Positions 6,905 through 11,776 of a DNA stretch of 11,776 bases are shown piece after piece. The number at the start of each line of letters is the position of its first letter. The first letter of the stretch is position 1. A model generated the notes under the pieces. It searched no databases, had not been told where the DNA came from, and was given only the letters and a program-made list of their open reading frames with translations. The position numbers and the translations under genes were made by a program. Location: NCBI GenBank assembly GCA_001468855.1, contig LDIV01000005.1:28802-40577 (forward strand), given 5' to 3'. The stretch comes from a candidate division TM6 bacterium UASB124. GTDB taxonomy: Bacteria > Dependentiae > Babeliae > Babeliales > RVW-14.

Positions 6905-6911
6905 GGGAGGG
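6905..6911 (+). promoter_or_regulatory. Ribosome binding site that fixes the recombinase start
   Basis: GGGAGGG six bases before TTG at 6918. The frame is open back to a TTG at 6840, but only the 6918 start has a Shine-Dalgarno sequence. Confidence 0.7.
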
Positions 6912-6917
6912 TTGGAA

Positions 6918-7859
6918 TTGAATAAAACTATAGCACAATCAAAGGTCAAAGATTTTTTAGACTGTCTTGAAATTGAAAAAAACGCTTCAAAGCATACCAT
7001 ACGTGCCTATGAAAGCGACCTGCGACAGCTCTTTGATTTTTGGGACGCAAGCATAAAAAAAGATCCCTCACGGAGTAACTCATTTGATAATGTAATACGC
7101 CGTTATGTTGTATCACTGTTTTATAAAAAAATAAGCAAAACATCTTTGGCCAGAAAATTTTCATGTCTTCGATCGTTTCAACAATTTTTACAAACACAAG
7201 GAGTTAATCTACACCTTGCCATCAAATCTCCCCGCCTAGACCGCAAGCTTCCAACCATTCTTACCGTTGATGAGATCTTTTTTTTACTCGACAACATCAC
7301 GGATCAAGACTTACCAAGCCCCTACCCATTCCGGGATAAGGCTATCTTTGAGCTACTTTATGCTACCGGTGTTCGTTGTAATGAGCTCATAAACATTACC
7401 ATAGCTGATATTAACTTTGATGAAAAAATTATCCGCATTATGGGTAAGGGCCACAAAGAACGCATAGTTCTCTTTGGCTCAAAAGCAGCAACTATGCTTG
7501 AAAAATATTTAACAATTGAAAGGCCTAATCTTATAAAAAATGAAAACCAGACATACCTTTTCCTGAACTATGCCGGCGGGCAACTAACCACCAGGTCGGT
7601 ACAACGAATATTTGAGATGTTCAGACACCTCCTACATACAGCACGGAACCTTACCCCTCACAAAATTAGACACTCTTTTGCCACCCACCTCTTGCATGAA
7701 GGTGTAGATTTGCGTATTATTCAAGAACTGTTGGGGCACAAAACCATCTCCACCACTGAAATTTATACGCATGTTTCTAACCAGCAATTGGCCAAAATGT
7801 GTGATGAAAAGCACCCCTTAAATAAATTAGATCACCTTGTTTTTGATGATAGGACATAA
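6918..7859 (+). CDS. xer: Tyrosine recombinase of the XerC/XerD family
   Basis: 313 residues from a TTG start at 6918; an upstream TTG at 6840 would add 26 residues that look unlike the family. Xer recombinases resolve chromosome dimers at dif. The N-terminal core-binding domain (about 1-105) holds the SAM-like helices HTIRAYESDLRQLF. The catalytic domain has the full set: R153 (ATGVRCNEL), K177 (GKGHKER), H248 and R251 (PHKIRHSFATHLL), H274 (LLGHKT) and nucleophile Y283 (IYTHVS). Length, and the ending EKHPLNK, match chromosomal XerC/XerD rather than phage integrases. KLPTILTVDE and YTHV lean towards XerD, but I cannot separate the two from one sequence. Stop and start of the next gene overlap as TAATG, so the pair is an operon. 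No dif site was recognised nearby. Confidence 0.93.
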   Translation: MNKTIAQSKVKDFLDCLEIEKNASKHTIRAYESDLRQLFDFWDASIKKDPSRSNSFDNVIRRYVVSLFYKKISKTSLARKFSCLRSFQQFLQTQGVNLHLAIKSPRLDRKLPTILTVDEIFFLLDNITDQDLPSPYPFRDKAIFELLYATGVRCNELINITIADINFDEKIIRIMGKGHKERIVLFGSKAATMLEKYLTIERPNLIKNENQTYLFLNYAGGQLTTRSVQRIFEMFRHLLHTARNLTPHKIRHSFATHLLHEGVDLRIIQELLGHKTISTTEIYTHVSNQQLAKMCDEKHPLNKLDHLVFDDRT

Positions 7860-8749
7860 TGAAAATTCTTACGCAGGAAGCAACAACCAATTACCGATTA
7901 CTTGACTCAGGCGACGGATTCAAGCTAGAGCAGTTTGGCAGCAACACTATTGCACGCCCTGACAACACCTGCCTATGGCAACGACACCTGGAGCAGCCAA
8001 AATGGACCGCCATTGCCGCCGAATACTGCAGGCAGGGCGGAAATTGGAACTGGAAGAAAAACTCAACCTTCAAAGAGCCCTGGCTATTCACCTACCATCT
8101 TCCGGCCAAGGGACAAGAAAAACCTACAAAATTTGTTTGCCAACTCCACTTTTCTCAATCAAAAAATATCGGTATCTTCCCTGAACAAGCAGCAAACTGG
8201 ACCTGGATGGCCAATATCATTCAGTCTGTTTCATATACACCAAATGTCCTCAATCTTTTTGGTTATACAGGCGCCGCAAGTTTATGCGCTGCAGCCGCAG
8301 GTGCTGAAGTTTGTCACGTTGATGCTTCGCGTCCTGCCGTTTCATGGGCACGTAAAAATCAGGAATTGAGCAAGCTTGACCATGCGGCTATCCGATGGAT
8401 TGTTGATGACTGTACTAAATTTGTTACCCGTGAGATTAACCGCGGCACGGCCTATGACGGTATAATTATCGATCCACCTGCATTTGGACGTGATCAAAAG
8501 GGAAATGTTTTTGAATTTGAAAAACGAATCATTCAATTGTTGGGATTATGCCAAAAGGTCCTAAAGCCTCAACCTCTGTTCTTTATTTTTAATGGTTATG
8601 CTATGGGACACTCAGCAACAGTACTCAAAAACCTCTTGTCCGATTTTTATCCAAAAGCATCGATTGAATTTGGCGAGCTCCATCTTCAGGAGTTTGACCG
8701 AAAACGCTCAATTCCATGCAGTATCTTTGCTCGATTTAGCATGCAATAA
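7859..8749 (+). CDS. Class I SAM-dependent methyltransferase, RlmI-like (COG1092 type)
   Basis: 296 residues. The start ATG shares its A with the recombinase stop codon (TAATG), with AGGA six bases upstream, so translation is probably coupled. N-terminus: LLDSGDG.KLEQFG...RPD, as in the stand-alone methyltransferases related to the 23S rRNA cytosine-C5 enzyme RlmI. SAM-binding core: LNLFGYTGAASL at 131-142 (motif I), VDASRPAVSWARKN at 154-167 (end of strand 2, ribose site), VDDCTKFV at 182-189 (motif III) and DPPAFGR at 205-211 (motif IV). I see no N-terminal PUA domain, which RlmI itself has; the protein is correspondingly shorter. Substrate is probably RNA but is not shown by the sequence. 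No functional link to the recombinase is obvious. Confidence 0.88.
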   Translation: MKILTQEATTNYRLLDSGDGFKLEQFGSNTIARPDNTCLWQRHLEQPKWTAIAAEYCRQGGNWNWKKNSTFKEPWLFTYHLPAKGQEKPTKFVCQLHFSQSKNIGIFPEQAANWTWMANIIQSVSYTPNVLNLFGYTGAASLCAAAAGAEVCHVDASRPAVSWARKNQELSKLDHAAIRWIVDDCTKFVTREINRGTAYDGIIIDPPAFGRDQKGNVFEFEKRIIQLLGLCQKVLKPQPLFFIFNGYAMGHSATVLKNLLSDFYPKASIEFGELHLQEFDRKRSIPCSIFARFSMQ

Positions 8750-8768
8750 CGTAATTAATTTGTGGATT

Positions 8769-8808
8769 ATAAAGCACGCACCGGCATAAAAGCCGGTGCG
8801 TGCTTTAT
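8769..8808 (+). terminator. Strong hairpin terminating the recombinase/methyltransferase operon
   Basis: A perfect 17-base-pair GC-rich stem (8769-8785 with 8792-8808) around a six-base ATAAAA loop, 19 bases past the methyltransferase stop. The T-tract is short (TTTAT), but stem strength and position make a terminator likely. Confidence 0.85.
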
Positions 8809-8818
8809 GCGAAATTCA

Positions 8819-8923
8819 CTAAGCTTCGAATGGTTCTTCTCGCCACTCATCCCTGGTTTCTAAAAACATGCGGGATTTTCAGCCGTCGCTAAGATCGACA
8901 GCCCAACAGAAGTAGAATAAAAC
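8819..8923 (-). pseudogene. Possible broken coding remnant
   Basis: On the minus strand a frame reads VLFYFCWAVDLSDG, a stop (8879-8881), KSR, then MFLETRDEWREEPFEA and a stop at 8819-8821. The segment looks protein-like (acidic and Trp-containing) and is broken by one stop; frames further upstream are closed. I recognise no family. It could be debris of a mobile element or chance. Bases 8809-9020 hold nothing else resembling a gene. Confidence 0.2.
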
Positions 8924-8975
8924 TCATTTTTAACCGATTAAAACTCAATTTTCGCAATAAAAACGTCACTTTTAT
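8916..8975. repeat. Three imperfect 21-base direct repeats
   Basis: AAAACTCA occurs at 8919-8926 and 8940-8947, and AAACGTCA at 8961-8968, all in register at a 21-base period. Each is followed by a T-run, so on the minus strand each copy reads AAAA(N)TGAGTTTTA-like. Arrays of this kind occur at the ends of some insertion sequences (for example IS21-type termini) and as multi-site operators. No transposase gene is present here. Confidence 0.55.
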
Positions 8976-9020
8976 GCATAATCAAATAAACTAAAAGCCA
9001 ACTATTCTGCATGACTTGCA

Positions 9021-9049
9021 TTGACAAATAAAAATAATTTATCTATTAT
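9021..9049 (+). promoter_or_regulatory. Near-consensus sigma-70 promoter for the exported-protein pair
   Basis: TTGACA (9021-9026), exactly 17 bases, TATTAT (9044-9049). This is the best promoter in the window. Transcription would begin near 9056, about 40 bases before the ATG at 9098, and could run through both downstream genes. Confidence 0.85.
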
Positions 9050-9097
9050 ATTGTATAAGTAATTTTCAATAGAAGGATAACTTAAGCAGGGCTCTAA

Positions 9098-9355
9098 ATG
9101 GGTGTTTTATTTATGAAATTTATTAACAAAATCGCTACTGGTATCTTTGCCTCACTACTTTTTACGGGCATCACAACTGTTAATGCAATGAAGCGATGGG
9201 CAAACAATACTATTTCTATCAAACATCAATCACGTCACAAAAAAGAAAACTTACAACTCAAGAGAAGAATGTTATGCAACACCGCACAAAGGCTTATTTG
9301 CCGACAAAATCTTCTGAATGAAATCCCTAAAATAATAATTACATATGTTAACTAA
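9098..9355 (+). CDS. Small exported basic protein, function unknown
   Basis: 85 residues. The first 30 residues form a signal peptide (basic MKFINK, hydrophobic ATGIFASLLFTGITT, cleavage after VNA). The mature part is about 55 residues, rich in Lys/Arg, with two cysteines (LCNTAQRLIC) that could form a disulfide. The tail NLLNEIPKIIITYVN faintly recalls the start of an F-box helix, which is too little to claim. CAGGG eight to nine bases before the ATG is a weak binding site; ATG at 9113 is an alternative with a tighter signal peptide but no binding site. The consensus promoter and signal peptide argue it is a real gene. It lies 43 bases before the large exported protein gene, probably in one operon. 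It could also be the shortened head of a once longer effector gene. Confidence 0.65.
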   Translation: MGVLFMKFINKIATGIFASLLFTGITTVNAMKRWANNTISIKHQSRHKKENLQLKRRMLCNTAQRLICRQNLLNEIPKIIITYVN

Positions 9356-9398
9356 AAATTATTTGTGAGATCTGATTAACAATTAGAAGGTTAATAAA

Positions 9399-11633
9399 AT
9401 GGACGGTTTAAGAAAATATTTTTTAATGCTATTGCTACCAATCTTTACATGCATCGTATTAGCTGACCCATTGTACTCGATGGCTCAAGATTTAGACACT
9501 GATACCCAAATGCCAAACACACAACCAAATACAACAGCCACATCAAGTTCGCATCATCGCAAAAAACGAGTACGGTCAGAAGACGAATCATCGTCAACAA
9601 CGACAGAATATCTTGATAGGCAAGCGGCCAAAAGAAGACTTCTTGATAATTTGCATTCCGCAACAGCAAACACACTACAAACAATTAACTCTAATAACAA
9701 TTCTACCGCTACTAACTCTTCAACAAACTATTCTACTGCCACCACCACACCATCCAGCAACTTATCATCTGCTATTTCTACTAATCAAATAGATTCAGAT
9801 GTTAATCAAATCTATTTCAACGTTTGCAAAAAAATTGGGGTCTCTAATGGAAAGTCCATCTTAGAAAACAATAATGTAGACGTAAAACTTGATAACAACG
9901 TATCACTTTTCCCCATCTCTCCAATCGTTAAAACCCAATCAATCAATCATATTAGATACATATTGGGTGATAAAAAATCTTTAGCGACAAATAATTTAAC
10001 TGAAAACGATTTAAACAAATTACTGAACGGTAATATTGATGCTTGGAAAAAACAAAGCACACTTGATAATGAAAGTATTTCTCAGATAGCAGAAATCTGC
10101 AATGATTCTAACATGCTACCAAAAATGTTAAAAAATGTTCTGGCAAAGGAAAAAGAATATCACGACAAAGGATATCGTGCTTTTTATCATGCACATACCG
10201 GCGGTGTTACATTCTACGAGGATCTTTATCACTTTCTTAACACTTGGTTTTTTTTGAATAAAGATACACCTTTGACGCTAAGATCCTTTATAGCAGAAGA
10301 GGTGCCTCATAACATTACGCACTTTTTGAACCTAGTTAGCACGAATATGCATTCTCACCAGGGAAAATATTCTTTCCCCGGTAAATATGCTTATTGTGAC
10401 AGTAATAACAAAGAAATAGTATGTAATATTCCATACCTAGATCACATGGAGCATATTCAAAGACAATGTCTATCGGTTAATCTTTCCTTATTTGGTAATA
10501 ATAACAATCTAGGGGAGTCAACATTACTTTTTTTTGAAGGCAATGACTCCGCAGAACTGGAGATTGTCTCAGATAGCTATGTACAAATCTATATAAATGA
10601 GCTTTTTAAAAAAATGAATATTCCAAAAAAGTTCACCCAAAATTTAATTAATATTTATAGAAACAACGACATAGAAAATACAGCCACTCCAAAACTTTTA
10701 CAAATATTCATCAAAAACGAAGTCGTAAATGAGGTTGCTTATTTATCATTTGCAGGCGGCGTACCTTTAATAGACGGCGTTTTGCAAAACAAAAAGATTT
10801 CTGAAATATTGGAACAATATATTACAAATCCTACCCACTTAAATCAGTTGTTATTATCGTATCCTATAAACCAGTTACTATCGCTACCAGAAGCACATTT
10901 AGACTTAGATATAATACAAGCACGCTTATGGCTCCCTTCAAGGTTTTTATACAATCCTGCATATACCAAAATTTTTAGATATAGTTTGGACCCAGAAGAC
11001 AACTACAAACAAAAAATTGCTGAGGTTTTTGAAAATATCATTAAAGATAGAATTAAAAAAATCATATCAGGAGAAATTAGCGTTCCAACAAAACAAGATA
11101 CCCCATTTGATCAATTCGTAACGCATGAGGTTTATAATCTTTTTATGCAAAAGATTATAAACAATAAACTTACAGAATCTGAACAAAAAACTTTCATATC
11201 ATTAGTAACCCAAAATTTAAATATGCTCAATGATCTATTTTCTACCCTTGAAAAGTCTATTGCTCAAAAACAATTGCCTGATGCAGCTGTATGTATAACA
11301 GCAAAACTAACAACTTCTCAAAACATACAGATTAAACAAAGAGCATTAAACTTTTTGGCGTTAACAATTAGAAATGGATTAGGCCATGTGGCTGTAATTA
11401 AAATAGCTCAAGAAGCGCTTGTGAATACAAATCCCGAAAGCAGAATTTTAGGCCTTCAATTATTAACAATGATCCTCAAAAATGACCTAAACGACCCATA
11501 TTCTTTAAGTACAACTGTCAGGGAACAATGTTTTGATCAAGATCCTAACGTCTCCAAAATAGCTTGTACTTTTTTAGAGCAATATGAGTCAGCCCCACCT
11601 GCAGAAATTGATCAGGCCATATGGCTTCATTAA
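9399..11633 (+). CDS. Large exported protein with low-complexity linker and helical C-terminus, function unknown
   Basis: 744 residues; AGAAGG eight bases before the ATG. Residues 1-22 are a signal peptide (hydrophobic YFLMLLLPIFTCIVLA). Residues 30-130 are low complexity: acidic then basic patches (HHRKKRVRSEDE) and a long Ser/Thr/Asn run. The central region (about 135-480) looks globular, with conspicuous segments YRAFYHAHTGGVTFYEDLYHFL (259-280) and SVNLSLFGNN (359-368) followed by GESTLLFFEG (372-381). I recall similar wording in proteins of amoeba-associated bacteria but cannot verify it. Residues about 600-730 form short amphipathic helices (QRALNFLALTIRNGL, SRILGLQLLTMIL, PNVSKIACTFL), compatible with HEAT/ARM-type repeats. 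No catalytic motif is recognised. Adenine-rich codons and Asn/Lys-rich composition differ from the housekeeping genes. Probably co-transcribed with the small gene upstream. A secreted effector or surface protein is an inference. Confidence 0.85.
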   Translation: MDGLRKYFLMLLLPIFTCIVLADPLYSMAQDLDTDTQMPNTQPNTTATSSSHHRKKRVRSEDESSSTTTEYLDRQAAKRRLLDNLHSATANTLQTINSNNNSTATNSSTNYSTATTTPSSNLSSAISTNQIDSDVNQIYFNVCKKIGVSNGKSILENNNVDVKLDNNVSLFPISPIVKTQSINHIRYILGDKKSLATNNLTENDLNKLLNGNIDAWKKQSTLDNESISQIAEICNDSNMLPKMLKNVLAKEKEYHDKGYRAFYHAHTGGVTFYEDLYHFLNTWFFLNKDTPLTLRSFIAEEVPHNITHFLNLVSTNMHSHQGKYSFPGKYAYCDSNNKEIVCNIPYLDHMEHIQRQCLSVNLSLFGNNNNLGESTLLFFEGNDSAELEIVSDSYVQIYINELFKKMNIPKKFTQNLINIYRNNDIENTATPKLLQIFIKNEVVNEVAYLSFAGGVPLIDGVLQNKKISEILEQYITNPTHLNQLLLSYPINQLLSLPEAHLDLDIIQARLWLPSRFLYNPAYTKIFRYSLDPEDNYKQKIAEVFENIIKDRIKKIISGEISVPTKQDTPFDQFVTHEVYNLFMQKIINNKLTESEQKTFISLVTQNLNMLNDLFSTLEKSIAQKQLPDAAVCITAKLTTSQNIQIKQRALNFLALTIRNGLGHVAVIKIAQEALVNTNPESRILGLQLLTMILKNDLNDPYSLSTTVREQCFDQDPNVSKIACTFLEQYESAPPAEIDQAIWLH

Positions 11634-11764
11634 CGAGAGTTCGGAGTTATCAAAAACAAGCAATAAGATTATCTGATCGCAAATTACATTGGATCGATGT
11701 TTTTTTTCACGAGATGAATAAGCAGTTAGGTTTACAAAAAATTGACTGTACTTCTATGCCTTGA
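11621..11764 (+). CDS. Candidate 47-residue ORF overlapping the end of the large exported protein gene
   Basis: ATG at 11621 lies in the last codons of the preceding gene (13-base overlap, +2 frame) and runs open to TGA 11762-11764. The predicted peptide is plausible (ends LGLQKIDCTSMP), with no signal peptide. There is no good Shine-Dalgarno sequence, only AGG at 11614-11616, and no recognised family. It may be a coupled small gene, a remnant, or chance. Bases 11765-11776 hold nothing that I can call. Confidence 0.22.
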   Translation: MASLTRVRSYQKQAIRLSDRKLHWIDVFFHEMNKQLGLQKIDCTSMP

Positions 11765-11776
11765 ATGCTCTATTTG

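Noticed and set aside
6840..6917. A 26-residue N-terminal extension of the recombinase from TTG 6840
   Set aside because: No Shine-Dalgarno sequence; residues unlike the family, whereas GGGAGGG sits six bases before TTG 6918.
8924..8980. CRISPR array
   Set aside because: The repeat unit is only about 8-15 bases with a 21-base period and no unique spacers; not CRISPR-like.

Overview
The window is AT-rich bacterial DNA with nine well-supported protein genes. Five encode exported products: a J-domain protein, a lipoprotein adenylate kinase, a two-helix membrane protein, a small basic protein and a 744-residue protein. The others are housekeeping or metabolic: a lipid ligase/acyltransferase, endonuclease III, a Xer recombinase and an RNA methyltransferase. 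A lipid-scavenging enzyme, nucleotide handling outside the cytoplasm and many secreted proteins without clear homologues together suggest a host-dependent, perhaps amoeba-associated, bacterium. Candidate phylum Dependentiae (TM6) would fit. This is inference from gene content; no rRNA or other phylogenetic marker is present.

Layout. At 166-1194 (+) is an exported protein ending in a J domain. It converges on an 834-residue acyl-activating enzyme/ACP/acyltransferase fusion (1415-3919, -). The exported adenylate kinase (4029-4769, -) lies just upstream of that fusion on the same strand, with a terminator hairpin between them. A 480-base gene-free stretch (4770-5249) holds a good promoter and a structured 200-base leader with a 58-codon open frame. 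It leads into a probably highly expressed two-helix exported protein (5250-5795, +) that ends in a textbook terminator. The next 330 bases hold a dispersed palindromic repeat. Endonuclease III (6129-6779, -) and a Xer recombinase (6918-7859, +) diverge. The recombinase overlaps an RlmI-type methyltransferase (7859-8749, +) by one base, and a strong hairpin closes that operon.

The last third looks accessory. After about 200 bases of possible mobile-element debris with 21-base direct repeats, a near-consensus promoter (TTGACA, 17 bases, TATTAT) drives a small exported basic protein (9098-9355) and a large exported protein with a Ser/Thr/Asn-rich linker and a helical C-terminus (9399-11633). They are likely one effector-type operon.

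The most unusual items are three. The adenylate kinase can only be translated with a lipoprotein signal peptide. The J-domain co-chaperone is exported. One polypeptide combines fatty-acid activation, an acyl carrier and lysophospholipid acylation. Together they suggest, but do not prove, adaptation to exploiting host chaperones, nucleotides and lipids.
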